64,000 nt of DNA. It comes from Microbacterium sp. 2FI (lineage in GTDB: Bacteria; Actinomycetota; Actinomycetes; Actinomycetales; Microbacteriaceae). A program made the position numbers and the translations under genes. The stretch lies in contig NZ_SCMR01000001.1 in the NCBI RefSeq assembly GCF_005502885.1, positions 310,001 through 374,000 on the forward strand. Direction: 5' to 3'. Position 1 is the first letter of the stretch. Every line of letters starts with the position of its first letter. Positions 25,270 to 33,402 of the stretch are shown here, piece by piece. The notes beneath the pieces were generated by a model. It had not been told where the DNA came from. It did not search any database and saw only the letters and a list, made by a program, of their open reading frames with translations.

Positions 25270-25648
25270 AGTGACAACTCCATGGTTGGTGGGATGGCAG
25301 GCGCGGCGAGGCTATCGGTCTGCTCGTTCGGAGCCGCTGCCGCTCCGCATTCCGCGAGGCGGTGAGCTCAATGCCTGACGGTGTCGGCACTTACTGAGGC
25401 ATCCTATCAGCAATCTATACGCACGCAAACGGCACATAGCGGCGTGATAGAGACGCGATACGGACTCATCTAATGGCGGAACGATGCACGAGGATCGCTC
25501 GGAAGGCCGCGCTGCGCACCGCTGCTGCTGTCACCTCAGTGAATCAGCGATCGGCCAGGGCGGAGTCTCGGGGCCGCGGAATGCCGAAGCACGAAGCCGT
25601 CACGCGGAATCGATGGACGAAGAATCCCATCAAGACACGGGATCGGTG
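25270..25648. other. 379-bp stretch without a supported gene
   Basis: This holds the promoter side of the secreted-protein gene and an AT-richer segment at 25395-25475. Two short overlapping plus-strand frames (25473-25678) have no RBS and arginine-rich, inconsistent codon use. The end runs into the 3' end of the tRNA-Ser gene. Confidence 0.6.
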
Positions 25649-25736
25649 TGGCGGAGGATAGGGGATTCGAACCCCTGAGGGCTTTCACCCAACACGCTTT
25701 CCAAGCGTGCGCCATAGGCCACTAGGCGAATCCTCC
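25649..25736 (-). tRNA. tRNA-Ser (anticodon GGA)
   Basis: 88 nt read on the minus strand. It has a GGAGGAT/ATCCTCC acceptor, an anticodon stem with TTGGAAA giving anticodon GGA, a long class II variable arm, and GGTTCGAAT in the T loop. The CCA end is encoded (TGG at 25649-25651). Confidence 0.95.
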
Positions 25737-25761
25737 ACGGCCCCGGAGGGCCGTAGACATC

Positions 25762-28050
25762 CTACCCCGACCTGGTCGGTGCCTTTGCCGCAGTGCCGCC
25801 CCCGGCGTAGACGCTGCCGGGTCGCACGATGAGCGATCTCGGAGCGATGACCGCGAGCACGCGCCGAGACGGCGGTGCGGCGGCGAGGAGCGTGGCGCGG
25901 ACTGCGGTCGCGGCATCCCCGGTCGCATCGCCCAGCCAGAAGTCGCGCCCGCCGGCCGTCGGAGCATACGACGCCCGCTCGATGGCGGTGAGCAGCACCG
26001 CGACGGCATCGGGCGGGGCTCCCTCGTCGATGAGTCGCGCGGCGAAAGCCCGCGGCGACTCGCTCGCCGGCACCGCGATGCCCACGTCGATCGCGGCGTC
26101 CTGAACCATCGTCCACGCCGATGCGGCGTCTCCGCCGGCCGCGGCCGAGAGCAGCTGACGACGACGTACCTCGCGCCACACGGCGGGCAGTGCGAGCAGG
26201 AACAGGATGCCGATCACCACACCCGCCATCGGCAGGGGGTTGGCAGCCCCGACCGCCGGTCCGGATGCCTCGTCGTCGCGCGGGTTGAGGAGGTCGTTCG
26301 GGTTCGCCCCGGGCGTCGACGTGGGGGTCGGCGTCGCTCCGGGGGTGGGGGACTGCGGGTCACCGGCCTGACCGGGGAGCGCGGCAGCGGGGGAGAACGA
26401 GGTCGGATTGCCGAGGCCTGCGGTGGGCTCGAACGGAATCCAGCCGATGCCCTCGAAGTACACCTCGGGCCACGCGTGCACCAGTGAACTGTTCACCGTG
26501 AAGACGGGCTTTGAGTCCACGATCTCGCCATTGGCCGTGCCGGGAAGGTAGCCCACGACGATGCGTGACGGCATCTCGAGCGTGCGTGCCATGAGCGCGA
26601 ACGCCGATGCAAAGTGCACGCAGTACCCCTCGCGCCGTTCGAGGAACTGTCCGACCGCCTCGGCGCCCGAACCATCGAAGCCGTCTTCGACCGGCGCCTC
26701 GAGCGAGTAGCGGAACGCGCCGCCGCGGAACCAGCTCTGCAGCTTCACCAGCGCGTCGTAGTCGTTGGTCGTGCCGGCCGTCTGTTCGAGTGCGAGCTCG
26801 AGGATGTTCGCCGGAAGATCGGAGGGGAGCTCGGTCGTCTCGTCGCGCGCGTCGGCGGCGACCGCGTCAATGGCGCGGATCTGCTCGAGCGTGGGTCGAG
26901 GCTGATTCGTCACCACCTCGTAGGTCTGTCCCTGCGTCGAGCCCGCCTGAGACATGACGGTGCGGTTGTACGGCACAGCGCCCCATCGGCCGTCGAGTCC
27001 CGTCACCGCGACGGCGGGGTACGACACCGGCAGGTAGGTCGAGTTGAGGTTGAGCACCTCGATGCTCGTCGTGTACACCGATATGCGGATGTCGGCGTCG
27101 AGGTCGAGGGGACCGAGTGCGTAGTCGGCTTCGAGGGGCACGGTGCGCACGCGATCGGGCTCCCACACCCCGCCCTCGAAGCGCGACAGCGTCGTCGCGC
27201 GCAGGTAGGGAGAGGTCGGGGCGTCGCTGCGCACGAGCAGCACGTCGACCTCCTGCGGTCGCCGCAAGTCGTCGCCGAGCTGCAGCGTCGCGTCGATTCC
27301 GTGGCCCGGGCCGAGTCCTGAGCCGGCGCGGAGGATCGGCTGGGGGAAGAGCGGCGTCGCGACGACGGCGATGACGACGGCGATCGCGCCGATCCCGATC
27401 GCGGTCGCAGGCACGCCCGCACTGCGCTCGGCGTCCCGTTCGAGCGGCTTCTCGCGGGACCGCGTCTCGAGTCGGATGAGGAAGAGGATCGAAGCTGCGA
27501 GGAAGACGAACGCCATCACATCCACGTCGGTGGGCACGGCGATCGCCGGGATCAGCGAGACCGCAACGATCCCGATCGACGCGAGGAGCGGCATCCGCGC
27601 CGTCACGACGACGTGGTCGATGATGATCGCGAGCAGGCCCATCGCGCCGACGATGAAGAACGACAGCGAGACCGTCGACTCGAGGGGAGCGGCTCCGAGA
27701 ACGATCTCGTCGACGCCGTCCTGATACAGACCCGGAACCGCGCGCACGGTCTCGGGCGTCGGGATGAGCCAGAGCATCGCCGAATCGCGGAAGAACACGA
27801 TCGACATGAACCCGACCCACACACCCGCCTCGATGAGGCTCACGGCGACGGCGGGCAGACGGAAACTTCGAGCGATGAATCCAGCGGCGAGGATCAGGGC
27901 GGCGAGGACGACGGCGCCGAGCAGCCACGCGCCGGGTTCGACCACGCCGAGAACGGGGAGGAGCGCGGCGACGAGAGCCGCAAGAATGGCGACGGCGAGC
28001 ACCCACTCGCCGCCTCGCAGAGTCGCGGCGCGCCGTTCAGCCGACGACAT
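25762..28050 (-). CDS. transglutaminase-like membrane protein (TgpA/DUF3488)
   Basis: 762 residues. About eight membrane helices fill residues 15-215, then a large extracytoplasmic part with the papain-like core: EGYCVHFASAFALMARTLEM (catalytic Cys), VHAWPEVYFEG (His), and WIPFEPTAG. A PTPGATPTPTSTPGANPN linker and a final helix (VIGILFLLALPAVW) lead to a cytosolic tail. Third gene of the moxR-DUF58-tgpA unit; its start overlaps the DUF58 stop by 14 bp. Such units are thought to modify or mature cell-surface proteins. Confidence 0.92.
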   Translation of the reverse strand: MSSAERRAATLRGGEWVLAVAILAALVAALLPVLGVVEPGAWLLGAVVLAALILAAGFIARSFRLPAVAVSLIEAGVWVGFMSIVFFRDSAMLWLIPTPETVRAVPGLYQDGVDEIVLGAAPLESTVSLSFFIVGAMGLLAIIIDHVVVTARMPLLASIGIVAVSLIPAIAVPTDVDVMAFVFLAASILFLIRLETRSREKPLERDAERSAGVPATAIGIGAIAVVIAVVATPLFPQPILRAGSGLGPGHGIDATLQLGDDLRRPQEVDVLLVRSDAPTSPYLRATTLSRFEGGVWEPDRVRTVPLEADYALGPLDLDADIRISVYTTSIEVLNLNSTYLPVSYPAVAVTGLDGRWGAVPYNRTVMSQAGSTQGQTYEVVTNQPRPTLEQIRAIDAVAADARDETTELPSDLPANILELALEQTAGTTNDYDALVKLQSWFRGGAFRYSLEAPVEDGFDGSGAEAVGQFLERREGYCVHFASAFALMARTLEMPSRIVVGYLPGTANGEIVDSKPVFTVNSSLVHAWPEVYFEGIGWIPFEPTAGLGNPTSFSPAAALPGQAGDPQSPTPGATPTPTSTPGANPNDLLNPRDDEASGPAVGAANPLPMAGVVIGILFLLALPAVWREVRRRQLLSAAAGGDAASAWTMVQDAAIDVGIAVPASESPRAFAARLIDEGAPPDAVAVLLTAIERASYAPTAGGRDFWLGDATGDAATAVRATLLAAAPPSRRVLAVIAPRSLIVRPGSVYAGGGTAAKAPTRSG

Positions 28051-29284
28051 GACTCACACCCCGGCCGACGGCACTCGACCACGCCACGGCGATGTCGGCC
28101 TCGGGATCGATCGCGGCGACGCGCCAGCCGTGGTCGGCTGCGCGATCGAGCGCGTCGCCCACCGGTGCGACCGCCATCAGCATCGGCAGCGCACTGTGGT
28201 GCGCGACCGGGCCGATGAGGGCGGCGTCGGCCGGATCGAAGCGCCCCGCAATGAGGATCACGGGTCCGGTCATGACTCCCGCGAACAGGCGCGACAGCTT
28301 GGCCAGGCTGTCGTCGCGGCGTGCGGTGAGCGTGGCGAACTGCGTGAGCAGGGCCTCGACCTCGACCATGTCTCCGCCGTCGATGCGCTCGACGAGCACG
28401 GTGCCCTCGGTGTCGATCACCTCCACCGCGTACCCGTCGTGGACGAGGCGTGCGACGGCCGAAACGCATACCGACACCGCGGTCTCGAAGCCGGGGTCGG
28501 CGCCCGGCGCCTGCATCGCCTCGACCGACCACCGCAGCACGCACAGATCGAGCACGACGCTCGCTTCGGGGGTGGACTCCTGCTCCTCCTGCCGCACCAT
28601 CAGCTCGTCGCGGTGCGCGGTCGCGCGCCAATGGATGCGGCGCATCGAATCGCCCGACACGTAGGGCCGCGCGACGAGGTTGTCGGCGCCCTGCCCGAGT
28701 TGATTGGTCGTGGTGTGGAGGGTGCCGCCCGCAGCGCCCGCGAAATCGGTGAGGGGCGGCAGGTCGACGATCGCCGGTGCCACGACGACCGAGGTGCGCT
28801 CGCCGAAAACGGTGCTGCGCCTGGCCAGACCGAAGGGGTCGCTCGTTCGCACCCGGAGCGGCCCGATCGAGTGGATGCCGCGCTTCACACCCCGAACGGT
28901 GTACGAAAGGTCGACGACGCGTTCGCTGCGCCGGAGCCCTGAGCCCAGCGCCGGGAAGACGCCCTCGGCTCTTCCGGAGAGCCCCTTCGGCAGAGCGTCG
29001 TGCCAGGTGCCCGGAGGCGTCGGAACGGCGGTGCGCACGCCCGCCCGCACCGAGACGAGCGCCTCGCGCCCGACCGTCGCGACGTCGGGCGAGAGCGAAC
29101 GCGTGACCCTGTCGGAGCGTCGGGTGAGGTAGAGCGACGCGACGCTCGCACCGACGACGGCGAGCAGCAGGATGCCGAAGTACATCAGTTCGACGACGCC
29201 GATCTCGCCGGCGAGCACGAAGCAGACCACAGCGAGGACGAGCGCGCCCGTACCTCGCACGGTCAGGGGCCACAGGCGTCTCAT
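28037..29284 (-). CDS. DUF58 domain protein
   Basis: 415 residues. Two N-terminal membrane helices (LVLAVVCFVLAGEIGVVELM, FGILLLAVVGASVASLYL) precede the domain. The DUF58 signature DSMRRIHWRATAHRDELMVR is followed by a vWA-like segment with VVLDLCV. It is membrane-attached and cytosolic. Gene order moxR-DUF58-tgpA with 18-bp and overlapping joints is the standard operon, where the MoxR ATPase works with these partners as a chaperone module. Confidence 0.92.
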   Translation of the reverse strand: MRRLWPLTVRGTGALVLAVVCFVLAGEIGVVELMYFGILLLAVVGASVASLYLTRRSDRVTRSLSPDVATVGREALVSVRAGVRTAVPTPPGTWHDALPKGLSGRAEGVFPALGSGLRRSERVVDLSYTVRGVKRGIHSIGPLRVRTSDPFGLARRSTVFGERTSVVVAPAIVDLPPLTDFAGAAGGTLHTTTNQLGQGADNLVARPYVSGDSMRRIHWRATAHRDELMVRQEEQESTPEASVVLDLCVLRWSVEAMQAPGADPGFETAVSVCVSAVARLVHDGYAVEVIDTEGTVLVERIDGGDMVEVEALLTQFATLTARRDDSLAKLSRLFAGVMTGPVILIAGRFDPADAALIGPVAHHSALPMLMAVAPVGDALDRAADHGWRVAAIDPEADIAVAWSSAVGRGVSHVVG

Positions 29285-29302
29285 CGCGGTACCGTCACCG
29301 TC

Positions 29303-30319
29303 TCATTGGCGCGCGGCGATCGGCACGCGCACGTTCGCGGCGATGCGCTCGAGGATCGAGGCGATCGCCTCCGCGGTGTTCCGCGCGCGTGCGCCGCCCG
29401 CAGACCGCGTCGGGATGAGGCGGTGGGCGAAGACGGGGACGAGCAGTGCCGTGATGTCGTCGGGGATCACGAAGCCGCGGCCGTCCAGCGACGCCCACAC
29501 CTTCGCCGCCCGCACGAGCTGCAGCGTCGCGCGAGGGCTGGCGCCGAGACGCAGATCGGAGTGCGTGCGCGTGGCGTGCGCGAGAGCGACGGCGTAGTCC
29601 TCGATCGGCGGTGAGACGTGCACGGCACGCGCCCACGCGACGAGGTCGGTGATCTGGTCGGCCGTGGCCACCGGCGTGATCTCGTCGAGCGGGTTCGCCG
29701 TCTCGCGCTGGCGGAGCATGAGCGCTTCGGACTGTGCGTCCGGATACCCCATCGAGATGCGCATCATGAAGCGGTCGCGCTGAGCCTCGGGGAGTGCGTA
29801 CGTGCCCTCCATCTCGAGCGGATTCTGGGTCGCCACGACCAAGAACGGCTCGGGGAGCATGTGCGTGCGCCCGTCGACGGTGACCTGTCCCTCTTCCATC
29901 GCCTCGAGCAGAGCCGACTGGGTCTTGGGTGAGGAGCGGTTGATCTCGTCGGCGATGACGATGTTGGCGAAGATCGCTCCCGACTTGAACTCGAATTCGC
30001 GATCGACCGGGTTGAACACGCTCACGCCGGTCACGTCTCCCGGCAGCAGGTCGGGCGTGAACTGGATGCGGCGGACGGTGGCGTCGACGGATGCCCCGAG
30101 TGCCCGCGCCAGCATCGTCTTGCCGACACCCGGCACATCCTCGATGAGCAGGTGCCCCTCGGCGAGCAGGCACACCAGCGCGCTGCGCACGGCCTCGGGC
30201 TTGCCGTCGATCACGCGGCCCACTGACGCCAGGATCGCGTCGGTCGTGCGCGCGAAGCCCTCGGCGGTCAGCGCCCCCGACGCATCGGGTGCAGCATCCG
30301 TCAGCGCGATATCGACCAC
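29303..30319 (-). CDS. MoxR-family AAA+ ATPase
   Basis: 338 residues from the GTG at 30319, with GAGGAGGT upstream. Walker A is EDVPGVGKTMLARAL, Walker B IVIADEINRSSPKTQ, with LLEAMEE and VVATQNPLEMEGTYALPEAQ as the MoxR family lid and sensor motifs. It is the first gene of the operon and probably acts on the DUF58/TgpA partners or on secreted clients before export. A 172-bp gap separates it from the divergent gene at 30492. Confidence 0.95.
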   Translation of the reverse strand: MVDIALTDAAPDASGALTAEGFARTTDAILASVGRVIDGKPEAVRSALVCLLAEGHLLIEDVPGVGKTMLARALGASVDATVRRIQFTPDLLPGDVTGVSVFNPVDREFEFKSGAIFANIVIADEINRSSPKTQSALLEAMEEGQVTVDGRTHMLPEPFLVVATQNPLEMEGTYALPEAQRDRFMMRISMGYPDAQSEALMLRQRETANPLDEITPVATADQITDLVAWARAVHVSPPIEDYAVALAHATRTHSDLRLGASPRATLQLVRAAKVWASLDGRGFVIPDDITALLVPVFAHRLIPTRSAGGARARNTAEAIASILERIAANVRVPIAARQ

Positions 30320-30491
30320 GTGCGACCTCCTCGGACCGCCTGGATCGGGCGGATCGGCGGGTGAGTGCGGGCACCGTCGCCCACCCGTCGATCGTAACAA
30401 CCGCAGCGTCGTCGTGGGTCTGGGAGTGTGCTGGGCGGGATCGGCGCCGTATCGACGGCGTCGAGCCGCCGACAAGGTGCATGATGTGACC

Positions 30492-30947
30492 ATGAGCGAC
30501 GACGCCCGACGATCCCGTGTGCCGCTCATCGCGCTCCTCGCCGCGATCGGGCTGGTCGTGGTTATCGCCCTCGTCGCCGTCCTCGCGCGCTCTGCGCCGC
30601 CCGAATACGATCCCGACAGTCCCGAGGGCGTCGTTCAGCTGTACTCGCAGGCGGTCGTCGACGGCGACGTCGAGGAAGCCCTCACCTACCTCGTGCCCGA
30701 CGTGGCGGATGCGTGCGAGCGCCTGGCTCCCGACGCGGACGACACGCGCGTGACGCTCGTTGCGACCAGCCAGGCGGACGACACCGCCCGGGTCGAGGTG
30801 ATCGTCACCGAGGTGTACGGGTCGGGACTGCTCGGGAGCGACGAGTACGACAGCGACGAGGAGTTCGAGCTGCGCCGCATCGGCGGCGATTGGCTCATCG
30901 AGTTCGCACCGTGGCAGCTGGCGCTCTGCGTCGAAGGAGCGCGGTGA
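30492..30947 (+). CDS. membrane-anchored NTF2-like small protein
   Basis: 151 residues from the ATG at 30492. One N-terminal anchor (VPLIALLAAIGLVVVIALVA) is followed by an external acidic domain starting PPEYDPDSPEGVVQLYSQAV, an NTF2-like (SnoaL-type) pattern, with a DWLIEFAPWQLALCVE end. Ligand unknown. Its stop shares one base with the next ATG (TGATG), so the two membrane proteins are coupled. Confidence 0.7.
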   Translation: MSDDARRSRVPLIALLAAIGLVVVIALVAVLARSAPPEYDPDSPEGVVQLYSQAVVDGDVEEALTYLVPDVADACERLAPDADDTRVTLVATSQADDTARVEVIVTEVYGSGLLGSDEYDSDEEFELRRIGGDWLIEFAPWQLALCVEGAR

Positions 30948-32554
30948 TGTCGGGCGCGGGGCCGACGTCGACGGCTCGCGCGGGCACGGTCGTGCGCCGC
31001 CTCATCCTTCTCGGCATCCTGTTCGCCCTCGTCGCCATCGGCGCGACCGGCGTGAGCGGACTGCTCGAGCGCGTGCTCGGCGCCGGGCGATCGCTCGCCG
31101 GCGGCGACACCGGGCTCGCGCTGTCGCTCGCGTTCGCGCTCATCGGAGTGCCGCTGGCGGGGCTCCTGTGGTGGTGGCAGCGGCGCCTGCTTGCGCGGGA
31201 CGACGAGCGCGCATCGCTGCTGTGGGCGCTGTATGTCGCGCTCATGTACCTCACCGCGCTCATCACCGCGACGGCGGCGCTCGCATCGACGGCGTCGGAT
31301 GCCGTCGACGGCGAGTTCCGGCCGGGGCCGCTGGCGACCGCCGTCGTGTGGGCATTCGTCTGGGTCTGGCATCGGTGGATGTGGCGGAGCCCCCGCACCG
31401 CGCCGACGCGCCTGCACCTCCTGCCGATCGACCTCGCCGCCGTCTATGGATTGGCGGTCGGCGCCGCGGCGATGATCACGGCTCTGGCCGCGCTGATCGC
31501 CGAGGCGCTGACGACGGTGACGATGAGCATGATCGGCTCCCGGCACTGGGCGATCGCCGTGCTGCAGGCGCTCATCTGGCTTGCGATCGGCGCTCTCGTG
31601 TGGTGGTGGCACTGGGTGCGCGACCGCGCGAAGGACGACGCGAGCATGTTCGGGAACGTGCTGCTCGCGATCCTGCTGGGGGCCGCAGCGGCGACCACCG
31701 TCATCGGTGTCGGCACGGTGCTGCACATCGTGCTGCGGGTGCTCTTCACGGGGGAGCCGCCGGTTCAGGCGCTCGCGTCGCTCGACACGGCCATCGCGTC
31801 TGCGCTTGTGGGCGGGCTGGTATGGGTCCATCTCGGCGGCGTCCTCGCCGGCCGAGCCCCCGCCGCTCGTCGCGCCGGGCGCCTCGTGGTGTCGGCGATC
31901 GGCCTCGTCTTCGCTGCGAGCGGCTTCGGCGTGATCGTCAACGCACTGCTTGCTTCTCTCACCGCGGTGCTCGTCGATGACGACCCGCGCATCCTGCTCT
32001 ACGGCGGCGTCAGCGCCCTCGTCGTCGGCGGACCCGTGTGGTGGCTTGCGTGGCGGCCGCAGCGCCCCATCGACGCCGACGAGGCAGCGAGCCCCGCGCG
32101 CCGCGTCTACCTCGTCGCGGTGTTCGGCGCCAGCGCGATCGTGGGGCTGGTCACGGTTCTGCTCATCGGCTACCGCGTCTTCGAGTTCCTGCTCGCGCCG
32201 GCGGACCGCGGGCTCGTCGAGCACATTCGCGTTCCGCTCGGACTTCTGAGCGCTGCAGCCCTCGTGTTCGGCTACCACTTCGCGATCTGGCGACGCGACC
32301 GGGCGCTCGCGCCCGCCGCCGCGCGAACGCAGCTGATCGGCCGCATCGTCCTGGTCGCGCCGGGCGACCCGGCCGAGCTCGCCGCCGCGCTGCGAGGCGC
32401 CACGGGAGCGCCGGTGACGGTGTGGCGGACGGCCGAGCCCGGCGCGGTCCCCGAGCTGTCGGTCTTCCTGGAGGCGCTCGGAGACGTCTCGGCACCGCGC
32501 GTGCTCGTCATCGCGTCGGAGGAGCATGTCGAGGCGATCGCGTTGGCCGAGTGA
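30947..32554 (+). CDS. DUF5671-like polytopic membrane protein
   Basis: 535 residues with roughly ten or more hydrophobic helices, arranged as repeated units of a VGxPLAxLLWWWQRR / ALVWWWHWVRDR / GPVWWLAWRPQR type. That is a tryptophan-rich end after each helix pair, as in the DUF5671 family. A soluble C-terminal domain (from about residue 455) includes PAELAAALRGATGAPVTVW. I chose ATG 30947 with GAAGGAG ten bases upstream; the adjacent GTG 30944 is equally in frame. Function unknown. Confidence 0.7.
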   Translation: MSGAGPTSTARAGTVVRRLILLGILFALVAIGATGVSGLLERVLGAGRSLAGGDTGLALSLAFALIGVPLAGLLWWWQRRLLARDDERASLLWALYVALMYLTALITATAALASTASDAVDGEFRPGPLATAVVWAFVWVWHRWMWRSPRTAPTRLHLLPIDLAAVYGLAVGAAAMITALAALIAEALTTVTMSMIGSRHWAIAVLQALIWLAIGALVWWWHWVRDRAKDDASMFGNVLLAILLGAAAATTVIGVGTVLHIVLRVLFTGEPPVQALASLDTAIASALVGGLVWVHLGGVLAGRAPAARRAGRLVVSAIGLVFAASGFGVIVNALLASLTAVLVDDDPRILLYGGVSALVVGGPVWWLAWRPQRPIDADEAASPARRVYLVAVFGASAIVGLVTVLLIGYRVFEFLLAPADRGLVEHIRVPLGLLSAAALVFGYHFAIWRRDRALAPAAARTQLIGRIVLVAPGDPAELAAALRGATGAPVTVWRTAEPGAVPELSVFLEALGDVSAPRVLVIASEEHVEAIALAE

Positions 32555-32587
32555 TCGGCGGCGGCGCGAGAGCGGTTAGACTTGCGT

Positions 32588-32678
32588 CAGCTCTCCGCGA
32601 GGCGGCATCCAGGCCAACTCCCCCAGGACGGAAACGTAGCAAGGGTAACCAGGCTCTGCCGGGTTCGCGGAGAGTCTT
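32588..32678 (+). ncRNA. ffs: signal recognition particle RNA (4.5S, small bacterial type)
   Basis: A hairpin RNA closed by CTCTCCGCGA (32591-32600) with TCGCGGAGAG (32665-32674). The apex has the conserved SRP domain IV loop: GACGGAAAC then GTAGCAAGG, the asymmetric loop that binds Ffh. Ends are approximate to a few bases. It sits alone between a membrane-protein gene and a Nudix gene. Confidence 0.92.
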
Positions 32679-32692
32679 AATTTTCCGGGGAG

Positions 32693-33367
32693 TCAGCGCC
32701 CCGATCGAGTGAACGGCCCGTCGAGCACCGCCCACTGCAAAAGCATGATGGTCTTCGCATCCTGAATGCGGCCGTCTCGAACCATGTCCAGAGCGACGTC
32801 GATGTCGAGCTCGAGCAGGTCGATGTGCTCGCCCTCCTCAGCGAGGCCGCCGCGGTCGAAGTCTCGGAGCGAGCCGTCGTAGGCTGCGGCGAAGAAGTGG
32901 ATCCGCTCGGTCACCGATCCCGGGCTCATGTACACGTCCCACACGTGCTCCAGCTCGCCGACCTCGACGCCGGTCTCCTCAGCGGCTTCGCGCCGGATCG
33001 CGGTCGCCGGATCGTCGTCGTCGAGGAGTCCGGCGGCGGTCTCGATCAGCATCCCGTCGGGATGGTCGTTGACGTACACCGGGTAGCGGAACTGCCGCGT
33101 CAGCAGCACGGTCTGCCGGTCGGGATCGTAGAGCAGCACCGTCGCCCCGTTGCCGCGGTCGTAGGTCTCGCGCTGCTGCGTCTCCCACCGGCCCGAGGGC
33201 GCCCGGTACTCCAGCGTGGTGCGTCGCAGCACGTGCCAGCCGGCTGCGAGGAGCTCGACATCCGTCACCCGCACATCGGGATTGCGATCGAGGTCGCGGC
33301 CGGTGCGATCGAGTCCGGTGCGGCCGCGGTGATCGGGGACATCTCTTCCGGCGCGGGGGTCGGTCAT
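32693..33367 (-). CDS. Nudix hydrolase, NudK/ADP-ribose pyrophosphatase-like
   Basis: 224 residues from the ATG at 33367. The Nudix box GLLDDDDPATAIRREAAEET-GVEV is complete, preceded by VLLTRQFRYPVYVN and followed by PGSVTERIHFFAA, a signature of the ADP-sugar/GDP-mannose pyrophosphatase (NudF/NudK) branch. A leaderless -10 (TACGCT) precedes the start. Divergent from pta with only 35 bp between start codons. Confidence 0.9.
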   Translation of the reverse strand: MTDPRAGRDVPDHRGRTGLDRTGRDLDRNPDVRVTDVELLAAGWHVLRRTTLEYRAPSGRWETQQRETYDRGNGATVLLYDPDRQTVLLTRQFRYPVYVNDHPDGMLIETAAGLLDDDDPATAIRREAAEETGVEVGELEHVWDVYMSPGSVTERIHFFAAAYDGSLRDFDRGGLAEEGEHIDLLELDIDVALDMVRDGRIQDAKTIMLLQWAVLDGPFTRSGR

Positions 33368-33373
33368 CCCCGG

Positions 33374-33379
33374 AGCGTA
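33374..33379 (-). promoter_or_regulatory. leaderless -10 element (TACGCT) of the NudK-like gene
   Basis: Lies 6 nt before the ATG at 33367. Confidence 0.45.
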
Positions 33380-33390
33380 ACCCGGGCCCA

Positions 33391-33396
33391 TAGGCT
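33391..33396 (+). promoter_or_regulatory. leaderless -10 element (TAGGCT) of pta
   Basis: Lies 6 nt before the GTG at 33403. With the opposite element at 33379-33374, the 35-bp gap holds two facing-away promoters whose -35 regions lie inside the neighbouring genes. Confidence 0.5.
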
Positions 33397-33402
33397 GTCG
33401 CT

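Noticed and set aside
25473..25678. Two short plus-strand frames before tRNA-Ser
   Set aside because: They overlap each other in different frames, lack a ribosome site, and one runs into the tRNA gene.
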